A stretch of 64,000 nucleotides of DNA. It comes from Paranoxybacillus vitaminiphilus. GTDB lineage: Bacteria > Bacillota > Bacilli > Bacillales > Anoxybacillaceae. The stretch covers positions 62,001 through 126,000 of the forward strand of contig NZ_QLMH01000005.1 of NCBI RefSeq assembly GCF_003259935.1. Direction: 5' to 3'. Shown here one piece after another: positions 27,619 through 35,933 of the stretch. Within the stretch, counting starts at the first letter, position 1. Each line of letters opens with the position of its first letter. The notes beneath the pieces are model-generated. The model worked only from the letters and a program-made list of their open reading frames with translations. It was not told the DNA's origin and ran no database searches. A program made the translations under genes and the position numbers.

Positions 27619-27652
27619 TGTAATGAACCTGTAATGGGAGAAATAATAGGAT
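27619..27652 (+). promoter_or_regulatory. SARP-type heptamer direct repeat, site 2, with promoter
   Basis: TGTAATG (27619-27625), AACC, TGTAATG (27630-27636) is the inverse of site 1 with the same 7-4-7 spacing. A possible -10 (TAATAG 27644-27649) begins 8 bases downstream, the distance typical of SARP-activated promoters. It would drive the 25-codon ORF at 27686. Confidence 0.55.
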
Positions 27653-27685
27653 TTCTTTAGAAAAAGCAAAGAGGGAGGAAGAAAA

Positions 27686-27763
27686 ATGGGGATTAAAAAA
27701 GTCGCGTTATTAGGTGGAATGTGCCTTGGTTTGCATGTAAACTTAAAAGCAGTGCCGTTATAG
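27686..27763 (+). CDS. 25-residue peptide ORF with very strong ribosome binding site
   Basis: ATG 27686 follows GAGGGAGGAAG at optimal distance. The peptide begins MGIKKVALLGGMCLGLHV and ends KAVPL. A basic start followed by a hydrophobic run is signal-peptide-like, so it could be a secreted or membrane micropeptide, or the surviving start of a lost exported protein. It lies just downstream of the second heptamer site and upstream of a strong hairpin. No family is known; expression is inferred. Confidence 0.4.
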   Translation: MGIKKVALLGGMCLGLHVNLKAVPL

Positions 27764-27781
27764 GCATTCAGGTGCTGTCCA

Positions 27782-27825
27782 TGGATATGAAACCGGGATG
27801 CGGTGAGTTCCCGGGTTCATATCCA
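27782..27825. terminator. Strong hairpin between the micro-ORF and the hydrolase-SARP gene
   Basis: TGGATATGAAACCGGGA and TCCCGGGTTCATATCCA form a 17-bp stem with one mismatch and a 10-base loop. It lies between two convergent gene ends (27763 and 27835). There is no T-run on either side, so it is not a textbook intrinsic terminator. Confidence 0.5.
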
Positions 27826-27834
27826 TTATGACAT

Positions 27835-29295
27835 TCAGCTGATTCTTATATCATTTATTTCTCCTTTACTTTCTTTAAGAATTTTTTCAAATTGCAAAGC
27901 GATTGCCCGCTTTTCTAACCGTATAGACAGAGCATAGGCATCTTCAAAAAGAGCGAGCAGCAAATCTTCCAGTTCTCTTTTCAGCTCGACTGCCCAATTA
28001 TCATAAAAATCCTCTAAAATATTGCCTTTCCAAATGTTTAGCAGTTCTGCGGCGATGGATAAACGCATATACTCATCTTCCGTAAACTGATATTCGTGTA
28101 ATTTTTGCCGGAGCGTTAATACATCACATTGATAGTTTTCGGTAATTTGAACATGCTTGTTTGTTATCTTAATAATAAACTGATAATCTCCTAAAATTTT
28201 CCGCAGATGACTTAAAGAAACGCGTAATTGGTTTTGTGCTTTCGGCAATGGAAGATCCGGCCAAAACACTTCAATGAGCTTGTCCCGTGACACTTTTTTG
28301 CAGATGGCTAAATAACTGATAATTTCTTTGGCTTTTCGGCGATTCCACTGTCCTTCTATTTTTTTCGTTCCATATGCTATGTTGAATTGATGAAGAAAAT
28401 GAATTTGCAAGGAATGCTCTGAAACATCATCTTTTTTGGAGTAAAGATGTTTGTTTAACTCTTCTAGATAGGGAAAAATCGTTCGGTCTTTTGCCCGGTT
28501 AATGAACTTCTGTTTTTCAAAGTAAAATCTTTTGATATGTTCACTGACAAGCTGAGGTCGATCCACGAACACTAAATTCGATGAATCGGGAATAATATAT
28601 GTTTTGCATTGTGGAAAATAGTTGGAACTGATCGTGGTGAGCGAAGGCGGATAGTTTGTATCGAATTCACCGCTTAATAATAAGGTTGGGATTGAAATGG
28701 CAGTTAACTTCTCTAATGACAAAGATTGTGCAATTAATTTTAAAAAATCTATATGCTTTGCCTGATCGGAACGCAAATAAGCTTCTTTGACGAGTTCATA
28801 TTTCTCCGCTGTCCGATCATAAAGGATTTGAGGAATCATAAAATCGGCAAAATCATTCGGATTGAGAAAGGAAGCGATTTTTTCGCGGAACTGAATTGCC
28901 TTTTGAGCCACTTTTTCTGGATAATAACAAGGCGTTGATAAAAGAGTAAAGGACATTGCCTTCTCGCCAAAGGTGCTGAATAATTCAATACCGAAATGCC
29001 CACCCAATCCATGACCTGCATAATGATATCGTTTAATCTCTAAGAAATGCAGAAGATTCTTGAAATCTTTATATAGCGTTTTCCAGTTGATTTCATAAGC
29101 TTTGCTCACCGTGCGACCATGTCCTCTAAAGTCAAACATTAACAGATGAAAGTCTTGCAAATAGGGAATAAGAAACTTCCACGTTGTCAAATCCAACCCC
29201 AATCCATGTGCCAATACGATTGTTTCTGCATTCGGGTCAGCAGAACGAATATATTCATAGTAAATATCAGCATCATTCGTTTTGTAATAACTCAT
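27835..29295 (-). CDS. Alpha/beta-hydrolase fused to a SARP-like (wHTH-BTAD) regulator
   Basis: The protein has 486 residues. Residues 1-270 form an alpha/beta-hydrolase with LAHGLGLD (oxyanion region), FDFRGHGRT, a nucleophile-elbow region reading YAGHGLGGHFG, where the usual GXSXG serine is replaced by histidine, and LLLSGEFDTNYP. The C-terminal part (about 300-480) is a SARP/AfsR-type module: a winged helix (KEIISYLAICKKVSRDKLIE, then VFWPDLPLPKAQNQLRVSLS) and a short BTAD helical domain, truncated relative to the family. The fusion suggests a one-component regulator that senses a small ligand in a catalytically dead hydrolase pocket. Its likely targets are the heptamer sites 200-320 bases away. 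Function is inferred. Confidence 0.8.
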   Translation of the reverse strand: MSYYKTNDADIYYEYIRSADPNAETIVLAHGLGLDLTTWKFLIPYLQDFHLLMFDFRGHGRTVSKAYEINWKTLYKDFKNLLHFLEIKRYHYAGHGLGGHFGIELFSTFGEKAMSFTLLSTPCYYPEKVAQKAIQFREKIASFLNPNDFADFMIPQILYDRTAEKYELVKEAYLRSDQAKHIDFLKLIAQSLSLEKLTAISIPTLLLSGEFDTNYPPSLTTISSNYFPQCKTYIIPDSSNLVFVDRPQLVSEHIKRFYFEKQKFINRAKDRTIFPYLEELNKHLYSKKDDVSEHSLQIHFLHQFNIAYGTKKIEGQWNRRKAKEIISYLAICKKVSRDKLIEVFWPDLPLPKAQNQLRVSLSHLRKILGDYQFIIKITNKHVQITENYQCDVLTLRQKLHEYQFTEDEYMRLSIAAELLNIWKGNILEDFYDNWAVELKRELEDLLLALFEDAYALSIRLEKRAIALQFEKILKESKGEINDIRIS

Positions 29296-29719
29296 GTTGT
29301 CCCCCTGAAAATCATAAAAGGTAATATATATATTAATATGAATAAAATGTTAATTCAACATGAATTCATGCCTGTCCTCTCAGCATCAGTCGAGCAAAAA
29401 ATGATTTGTTCAGCGGGAACCATTTTTGAATGAAAAGGCGCAACAGGCATGACGCTGCGACGGCTAAAAACAATACGAAATACAAGTAAAGGCGGTGTAA
29501 AAAGAAAAAGACTTGCCCGGCACAGATATTTATAGAAGGAACGGGCAGAAATGCAAGGTTAAAACCTTGATTCGTTTTTATTTATAGGATATATGTGGAT
29601 GTTGCCAGCTCCTTTACCCCAGCTTTTTTATTTTCTATAAAATACATATCAGTTAAGTTTTTACAAATTCAGACGATATAAATAAAGAGTTCTTGTAATA
29701 AGGGATAAGGGGGATTCAT
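29296..29719. other. Intergenic region upstream of the hydrolase-SARP and GATase-like genes
   Basis: A 31-codon open frame at 29338-29433 has no convincing ribosome site. A gcccg/cgggc inverted repeat lies near 29516-29547. The AT-rich stretch 29640-29700 presumably holds the promoter of the next gene. Confidence 0.3.
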
Positions 29720-31636
29720 GTGTTTAAATATTTAAAAAGTTTATTTGGTGTATTCATGACAGCCTTTATCTGCATGAGTTTTGTGTATACTCATAAAGTA
29801 CAAGCAGAGGGGAAAATGAGTGTTGGATTAGTTGTTTCGCAGCTAAGCGAAAAGTATGCCTTCATTGAAAGAAAAGGAGGCTATTATAATGGGACATATG
29901 TTCAACCGAAAGAAATATGGTCATCCATCAAAAATAAACGAATTAAAGCTAAATTATTGCTTGAAAGTTTAGGATATGAAGTGGAATATGTGAACGATGC
30001 GCAGCTGAGCGATCCGAAGCAATTGGCGAAATTCAATTCTCTTTTCTTCCCAAACACGGTGATGATGTCAAAGGTACAGCGTCAGGCAGTAAAAGAATAT
30101 ATAAAAAATGGCGGAGGAGCGATCTTTGCGTTTGCGATGGCAAGAAATGAAAGCGCGCGCTTCCCATATAAAGATACGGATTTAGATTTAACACCGCTTA
30201 TATATGAAACGAAAACGTGGATTTGGGAATGGGATAATTTGAGTGAAGTATTTCAATCCGCGTTTATCAATGATGTTGTGCTCAACAATTATACGATTAG
30301 AAGTGTTGGCAATCATCCAATTGTGTCAGAAGCGTTAAAACAGATGGAAAAAACAAGCATTCTCCTTGAAAACCATCAGCCGACATGGATTGAGGTGATT
30401 CAACCTTATCAAAATAATAGTTATGCTACACCAATTTTACAATACGAAACGATTGGCTACTCTTCTGTGCCGGAACATACGCCTCCGAAGACCGGGGCTG
30501 CCTACGCTATCGAATACGGAAAAGGAAAAGCGGTTTGGTTTGGATTTCAATTGTTAGATTATATGGAGGTGGACGAACGTCTATCGAATGAATGGGATGA
30601 AAAGAACCCGAATGGACAAACGGAAACAAAAGGAAAAGCATGGGACTCCTTAAAGGGAGGAGAAGATTTAAAAATCTTGTTAGACGAATGTGTTAAATGG
30701 ACAGCACAGCCGCTTATGAAATTCCATCCAATTGATCGAAAAGTAACGATGGAGCTGACTGATGTTCGGGCATATCCTCGCGCGGGTGATTATGTCGTGT
30801 ACGGAACGATGAAAGCGAAAAACAATGGAAATGTCATTTCACGCGGCACAATGAAAGTAGAGCTAACCGATCCTTCCGGCAAGGTTAAAGCTTCCTATGA
30901 GAAGTATGTCGTTGGTCTTGTGCCGAAAGGAGAAAGTTATCCGGAAAAATTTGCTTTGACACTTCCGAAAAATACACCTGTTGGAGATTATCAGCTAACC
31001 GCTTATTACCGCGCGGGCAGAAACAATCATGATGGAGTGAAAATTGCCGGTCATACAAAGATCATTTCAATAAAAGACAACAAAAAGAGCGCATCTATAC
31101 TCAACATGCCTTCCTTTAAAGATGTGTCTTCTCATTATTGGGCGAAAGAAGACATTGATAATTTAGTAAACTTAGGAGTGATTACAGGCTATAAAGACGG
31201 AACATTTAAGCCGGAAGCGCCTGTCAGCCGTCTGCAGGCCGCTGTGATGATTGTCCGCTCTCTTGGATTAAGCACAAAAAATCGGCCTAATCCGCAGCTA
31301 GGGGATGTTAAGCACGGACAATATGGATACGATGTTATCGCAACTGTAGTAGATGAAGGGATTTTTAGCGGTTCGAATGGCCGCTTTCATCCGGACGCTC
31401 CTTTGACGAGAGAACAGATGGCAAAAATTTTAGTGAATGCTTACCGTTTAACGGGGGAAGATGAAGTTCGCTTCCGAGACATTTCCTCGTCCCAATGGTC
31501 AAGACCGTACATTGGAACGTTGTTAGCCAACCAAGTTACCCAAGCCAACGAGCTTTTCCGTCCGAATGAACGAACGACGCGCGCGCAATTTGTTGCTTTT
31601 GTCAACCGTTCATTGCGTGCAGCAGACCGGGGGTAG
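29720..31636 (+). CDS. SLH surface protein with a class I GATase-like domain
   Basis: The 638-residue protein starts at GTG 29720 (GGGGG six bases upstream; the overlapping ATG 29718 runs into a stop). The signal peptide ends near KVQA. Residues 30-330 resemble the Rossmann-like GATase-1/ThuA-type fold (LLLESLGYEVEYVNDAQLSD, then YIKNGGGAIFAFAMARN, then GKGKAVWFGFQLLDY), the fold also used as trimerisation domain in beta-galactosidases; no catalytic Cys is evident. A beta-sandwich region follows (about 340-450). Three C-terminal SLH repeats (about 463-638; VITGYKDGTFKPEAPVSRLQ) complete it. The role is unknown, probably carbohydrate-related. Confidence 0.82.
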   Translation: MFKYLKSLFGVFMTAFICMSFVYTHKVQAEGKMSVGLVVSQLSEKYAFIERKGGYYNGTYVQPKEIWSSIKNKRIKAKLLLESLGYEVEYVNDAQLSDPKQLAKFNSLFFPNTVMMSKVQRQAVKEYIKNGGGAIFAFAMARNESARFPYKDTDLDLTPLIYETKTWIWEWDNLSEVFQSAFINDVVLNNYTIRSVGNHPIVSEALKQMEKTSILLENHQPTWIEVIQPYQNNSYATPILQYETIGYSSVPEHTPPKTGAAYAIEYGKGKAVWFGFQLLDYMEVDERLSNEWDEKNPNGQTETKGKAWDSLKGGEDLKILLDECVKWTAQPLMKFHPIDRKVTMELTDVRAYPRAGDYVVYGTMKAKNNGNVISRGTMKVELTDPSGKVKASYEKYVVGLVPKGESYPEKFALTLPKNTPVGDYQLTAYYRAGRNNHDGVKIAGHTKIISIKDNKKSASILNMPSFKDVSSHYWAKEDIDNLVNLGVITGYKDGTFKPEAPVSRLQAAVMIVRSLGLSTKNRPNPQLGDVKHGQYGYDVIATVVDEGIFSGSNGRFHPDAPLTREQMAKILVNAYRLTGEDEVRFRDISSSQWSRPYIGTLLANQVTQANELFRPNERTTRAQFVAFVNRSLRAADRG

Positions 31637-31652
31637 AAAAGTTGAAGTATGT

Positions 31653-31693
31653 CAAAAGGAATCAGAGCGGTATCGACTCTGGTTTCTTTTTGT
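31653..31693 (+). terminator. Rho-independent terminator
   Basis: AAGGAATCAGAGC and GACTCTGGTTTCTT form the stem, followed by TTTTTGTTT. It ends the GATase-like SLH gene. A truncated TTTAACATGTTCCGA stretch at 31690-31706 resembles the first part of the dispersed hairpin repeat. Confidence 0.75.
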
Positions 31694-31760
31694 TTAACAT
31701 GTTCCGAAAAGCAGTCAGAAAAAGCGAAGGCTGATATTGTTTACTACGAAAGAGTTTTTT

Positions 31761-31830
31761 ATGTGTAAAATCAGTTATTCCGTAGAATTTAAATTAGAAG
31801 CAGTTCAAAAGTATCTGAACTTTCGTAACG
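31761..31830 (+). pseudogene. IS3-type OrfA N-terminal remnant
   Basis: ATG 31761 opens MCKISYSVEFKLEAVQKYLN, the conserved start of IS3-group OrfA proteins. Homology ends after about 20 codons. Like the remnant at 2530, only the extreme 5' end survives. Confidence 0.45.
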
Positions 31831-31983
31831 GAAAACGAACTTGGATTTTAGTTTGTTTCCATCACTGTTTTTTATCATCAATCTATCCTATAAATCCCAC
31901 AAAATACCTGAAGATTTCCTCATTATTTTCTATTAAAATAATTTTAGTTTCAGGAAATTTAAATAATTGGAGGGAACTTTTTC

Positions 31984-34254
31984 TTGAATCATGTGGGATC
32001 TTTTAAAAAAGTGATATTCATGCTCTTGTCGACCGTCATGGTGATGGTTTCTGTGTTACCGGCAGCGGTATTTGTTGAAGCAGAGGATACGAAATCTGTT
32101 TTTCGGGATGTGACACAATATGAAAAAGAAATTGATTATTTAACAAGCTTAGGCATTATTCAAGGTTATCAAGATGGGACATTCCAGCCGGCAGCGCCAG
32201 TTAAGCGGTTACAGGCGGTTCAGATGATTCTCCGGACTCTTGGTATCGAGGCAGAGGAAGCATCACATATTGAATTTAAAGATTTAAAGCCGGGTGATTA
32301 TGGCTATAAGGAAGTAGCAACTGCTGTTGAGCTTGGGATTGTCAACGGAAAAAACGATGGTTCGTTTGATCCTTACGGCAAATTGACTCGTGCGCAAATG
32401 GCGAAAATTTTTGCTAATGCGTTCAATCTTCAAGGCAGGACTGCGAAAGAGTTTACAGATGTAAAAAAAGGGGATTGGGCTTACGATTATGTACAAGCGT
32501 TAGCAGCGAATGAAGTGACAACGGGGTATCCTGACGGCAGCTTCCGTCCAAACGCGCTGATTACCCGCATGCATTTCGCTGTATTTATGGCCCGATATAT
32601 TAACGATGAGTTTAAACCGCCTGTTAAAACTCCGCTAACAAGGAAAGAAGTCATCGCGCAAAAAGAAAGTGTCGTCATGATTTATGCGTATGATGAAAAC
32701 GGTGAAGAAATTTCGCAAGGAAGCGGATTTGTGACGTCCAACGGTTTAATTGTGACCAACTATCATGTCATTAGCGGCGGAACATCGTTTGAAGTTGTTA
32801 CATATAAAGATGAAGTATATGAAATTGAAGGAGTTGTCGATTACGACCTTGATTATGATATCGTTCTTTTAAAGCCGTATGACCGCCTTCCGTTAAAACA
32901 ATTAAAAATCGGTTCAAAGGATATGGTGGAAGAGGGAGACGATGTCATCGCGATTGGCAGTCCGTTAGGTTTCTACAATTCTGTGTCCACGGGGATCGTG
33001 AGCGGGATTCGCCATTTTACGGAAGATGGATTGGATGCTCATTTTATTCAATTTACGGCGCCGGTGACGTTCGGGAGTTCAGGTGGACCGTTGTTTAATA
33101 TGTACGGCTATGTCGTTGGTCTTGTATCGTTTGGATTTGAACTTGGAGAGCTGAATTTCGCTCTTGCGGCGGATCATATAAAAGATCTCCTTTCTCCGTA
33201 TGTGGGTGCGCCGTTTTATCAGCTGTCCGTCATCCCGGTTGAAGAGCTGCCGGTGTATGAGGAAGAAATACCGGAAGATGAGATCGAAACCGATCCGTCG
33301 GCGGAACCGGATGAAATTGTGAATACGGAAAAGTTTTATTTAGATGAACAGCTGGCGGAAGCGATTGCTCATCCGTCACTGCCAATCATTTATGGAATCG
33401 ATTATTCCGGCAATGCTGTTCAAATTAACTATGAAACTGAAGAAGTAAAATCGATTTCACTGCCACTTCCGGCGGAACGATTATATTTCGCCAATAATGA
33501 GCTGTATATTACCCTGTTAAAAGGCCGGCATAGCCCATATTGGTGGGAGGAAGATCAAGAGGGAGCGATTGCTGTTATCGACACGAACACGTTTACATTA
33601 AAAGAAACGTTCGACATTGCGATTGACCCATATGATATTGTTGCTGATGACAAATATATTTATGTGTCATCCGGTTCCGGGCAATGGACGTATATTAAAA
33701 GTTATGACCGTATGACAAAACAAGAGGTTGATTCGGAATCGATTCGCAATGCCAGCTACTTGGAAATGCATCCGAATAAATCGATGATTTACGCGATTAC
33801 AACGGATACGTCTCCGAGAGATATTTCTGTTTATACAATTTCGAATGGACAATTTACCGGGCACTATGACTCTCCTTATCACGGAGACTACGAAATGTCT
33901 ACGGATATGACGATTTCCGCTGACGGTAAATATATTTTTAATCATATCGGTACGGTTTTTCGTGCGACTAATTTACAAAGCACAAACATGACATATGTAA
34001 CAAGCATCGATCCTTTTTCAGCGATTGCTTTTGACCAAGCAGAAAATGTCTTTTATACAGGAACAGACGATCTTATTACTATGTACGATAGTAAATCGTT
34101 TGAGATTCTCAATAACTGGTATGTGGACGGAACGGTGGATCGTCTATTTGTGCGAGATGGAAAGCTGATTATGCTCACGACGGAAATGCCTTACTCTACC
34201 AATGTCGAAGTTCAATCTGTTCAAATTTTCGATCCGAAGCAATCATTACAGTGA
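31984..34254 (+). CDS. SLH-anchored HtrA/trypsin-like serine protease with C-terminal propeller
   Basis: The start is TTG 31984 (GGAGGG 8 bases upstream). After a signal peptide, three SLH repeats fill about 36-205 (IIQGYQDGTFQPAAPVKRLQ; VTTGYPDGSFRPNALITRMH). A trypsin-fold protease domain spans about 225-415 with the full triad: His in VTNYHVISGG, Asp in DYDIVLLK, and Ser in TFGSSGGPLF. There is no PDZ domain. The C-terminal 300 residues form a YVTN-like/DUF5050-like beta-propeller (VIDTNTFTLKETFDIAIDPY; FDQAENVFYTGTDDLITMYD). It probably acts as a surface quality-control or processing protease. The propeller shows no obvious ligand site. Confidence 0.88.
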   Translation: MNHVGSFKKVIFMLLSTVMVMVSVLPAAVFVEAEDTKSVFRDVTQYEKEIDYLTSLGIIQGYQDGTFQPAAPVKRLQAVQMILRTLGIEAEEASHIEFKDLKPGDYGYKEVATAVELGIVNGKNDGSFDPYGKLTRAQMAKIFANAFNLQGRTAKEFTDVKKGDWAYDYVQALAANEVTTGYPDGSFRPNALITRMHFAVFMARYINDEFKPPVKTPLTRKEVIAQKESVVMIYAYDENGEEISQGSGFVTSNGLIVTNYHVISGGTSFEVVTYKDEVYEIEGVVDYDLDYDIVLLKPYDRLPLKQLKIGSKDMVEEGDDVIAIGSPLGFYNSVSTGIVSGIRHFTEDGLDAHFIQFTAPVTFGSSGGPLFNMYGYVVGLVSFGFELGELNFALAADHIKDLLSPYVGAPFYQLSVIPVEELPVYEEEIPEDEIETDPSAEPDEIVNTEKFYLDEQLAEAIAHPSLPIIYGIDYSGNAVQINYETEEVKSISLPLPAERLYFANNELYITLLKGRHSPYWWEEDQEGAIAVIDTNTFTLKETFDIAIDPYDIVADDKYIYVSSGSGQWTYIKSYDRMTKQEVDSESIRNASYLEMHPNKSMIYAITTDTSPRDISVYTISNGQFTGHYDSPYHGDYEMSTDMTISADGKYIFNHIGTVFRATNLQSTNMTYVTSIDPFSAIAFDQAENVFYTGTDDLITMYDSKSFEILNNWYVDGTVDRLFVRDGKLIMLTTEMPYSTNVEVQSVQIFDPKQSLQ

Positions 34255-34407
34255 TTACCTGTATAAATGCAGATTGATTTTCTGACATATGTATAAAGAA
34301 TTTCGGATGTTCTTTTATCTTTCCTTAAATTCTTTAAACATCTTACTTATTGTCGAGTTTTCAATCTGACTTTATATAAATGGTAGGTGAAAATCTACTA
34401 TATAATA

Positions 34408-34440
34408 AAAAAACGTGCCATTTTGAGGGCACGTTTCTTT
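34408..34440. terminator. Bidirectional terminator between convergent SLH genes
   Basis: AAACGTGCC and GGCACGTTT surround an 8-base loop, with A-rich sequence before and T-rich after, so it works on both strands. It lies between the protease gene (ends 34254) and the minus-strand SLH gene (ends 34671). Confidence 0.75.
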
Positions 34441-34670
34441 ATTTATGTTATCAATCTCAAATTTTGTCGAAAAATCTTCTGCGGAAATAAAAATGGAGGT
34501 AAGCTATCCCGAATTTTACGGGAATCAGCTTACCAAGCAAAATCTTACCGTGATATTATTCTACATTATTCGACAAAAAATGTCGAATGTAAATTATGGT
34601 TATATAGTTTTTTTCTTGAAGAGATTTCTCTCTAGCGTTTACGAAAAATTTTTTGCTTTATAAGTTGTTT
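34441..34670. other. Intergenic region with inverted repeats and Spo0A-box-like motifs
   Basis: GGTAAGCT/AGCTTACC enclosing CCCG/CGGG lies at 34499-34535. ATTCGACA, five bases, TGTCGAAT lies at 34568-34588. A single TGTCGAA is at 34465-34471. Open frames here have no ribosome site or family match. Confidence 0.35.
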
Positions 34671-35573
34671 TTATTTATTGATTTCCGTTTGTGTATAAAC
34701 AACAATATCAGTTAAATCAGTAACGTAATAAACGAGATCGGAAGGGAAAGATAAAACAATTTGTTGCGATTGTTTAGCCTCTAAGAAAATCTCTTCTGGA
34801 TTAAATTCGAAAGTACCATCAGCAATAAATTCATCGTTTGAAGTAACTGCCACATTTGCCTTAATTAATTTGACTGGATAGGAATAGTTGTTTCTAATTT
34901 CGACTAATAAGGACAAGCCGCCGTCTTCGCTCCATTCATAATCTAATGCTTTAAATAAAACAGTTTGTTTGAATGAATCATCTAAAATTCTCGCCATAAA
35001 CGCAGAGAATTGTGCTCTTTTTAATTTGGCGTTAGGGCGATATGTATTGTCAGCATATCCAGTAGTAACATGATTATCGACAAGACAAGATACGTAATCA
35101 TATACCCAGCTGTCGGATGGAACATCCTTAAAATTCGTGCCAAACGCATACATTAAGTCATATGCTTCGGAAAGAATTTTTGCCATTTGTCCTCTTGTTA
35201 ATGTGTCCCAAGGCTTAAAATAGCCATTGCTTCCCGTCATAATTCCTTCAGCTGCTAAAGTTGCGGCATATTGATAGCCATAGTCCCCGGGCTTCATATC
35301 TTTGAAATTCGGATTAGGACGATTTTCTGTGCTTAAGCCTAATGCTTTTACAAGCATTTCTGCCGCTTGAATTCGTTTGATTGGATCCTCAGGAGCAAAT
35401 TTGCCATCTTTTCCTCTAATAATTTGTTTTCCTACTAAATAATTAATCTCATTATATGCCCAGTAATCAGGACTTACATCGGCAAAACGAGTTACAGCTG
35501 AAGACGGAATGGCAGGCAATATGAACATCGCTGCTAATGTTAACGATACAATTCGAACGATCATATGCTTCAT
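34671..35573 (-). CDS. Small SLH surface protein of unknown function
   Basis: ATG 35573 is chosen (AAAGGAGAG 7 bases upstream; signal peptide MKHMIVRIVSLTLAAMFILP), giving 300 residues. Three SLH repeats fill about 30-200 (IIRGKDGKFAPEDPIKRIQA; VTTGYADNTYRPNAKLKRAQ). The last 100 residues form a beta-sandwich-like domain with alternating hydrophobics (LSLLVEIRNNYSYPVKLIKA), reminiscent of BsuPI/intracellular-inhibitor-like folds but not assignable. The protein is essentially an anchor plus one small domain. Confidence 0.85.
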   Translation of the reverse strand: MKHMIVRIVSLTLAAMFILPAIPSSAVTRFADVSPDYWAYNEINYLVGKQIIRGKDGKFAPEDPIKRIQAAEMLVKALGLSTENRPNPNFKDMKPGDYGYQYAATLAAEGIMTGSNGYFKPWDTLTRGQMAKILSEAYDLMYAFGTNFKDVPSDSWVYDYVSCLVDNHVTTGYADNTYRPNAKLKRAQFSAFMARILDDSFKQTVLFKALDYEWSEDGGLSLLVEIRNNYSYPVKLIKANVAVTSNDEFIADGTFEFNPEEIFLEAKQSQQIVLSFPSDLVYYVTDLTDIVVYTQTEINK

Positions 35574-35672
35574 GATTACACTCTCCTTTGGCGTGATAAT
35601 TCCAACTCGATTTTTCAACATGTATTGCGTTAGAAAAAGTACTTCAAGAAGTCGGGACTGTTCATATTGTGA

Positions 35673-35933
35673 ATGTGCAAGTTATATCGAGTCTCGTTGA
35701 AAGCGAAGGAAGATGAGGAGGATCTGGCAGCATTAGAGCAGCGTGTCGAGGAATTAATCCAACTTGCCCAAGCTGAAATGGAACGTGTAAAAACGTTACA
35801 GCCGGGAGAAAATTCCGAATCTTCAGTTCATCAGGAACAATTAATGAATGATGCTATAAATTCGAATGAGTCTTCGGAACAAAATTCCACAGAGCAAAAC
35901 GAAGATGAGTCTAACGTTAGTGGTGCGAGTTAA
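35673..35933 (+). CDS. Acidic coiled-coil ORF, probably a gene remnant
   Basis: The 86-codon frame has a helical, heptad-rich middle (LAALEQRVEELIQLAQAEME) and a Ser/Asn/Glu-rich tail. There is no good ribosome site at ATG 35673. A second frame just upstream (ALEKVLQEVGTVHIVNVQ) also looks protein-like and ends near 35717, which suggests a frameshifted remnant. Its stop codon forms the first bases of the hairpin repeat at 35930. Confidence 0.3.
   Translation: MCKLYRVSLKAKEDEEDLAALEQRVEELIQLAQAEMERVKTLQPGENSESSVHQEQLMNDAINSNESSEQNSTEQNEDESNVSGAS

Noticed and set aside
29338-29433. 31-codon plus-strand ORF ending SAGTIFE upstream of the GATase-like SLH gene
   Set aside because: No ribosome binding site, no family match, and overlap with the promoter region of the divergent gene.
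34387-34663. Overlapping plus-strand ORFs of 72-82 codons between convergent SLH genes
   Set aside because: They span a bidirectional terminator and several inverted repeats, and neither has a usable ribosome site or a recognisable product.
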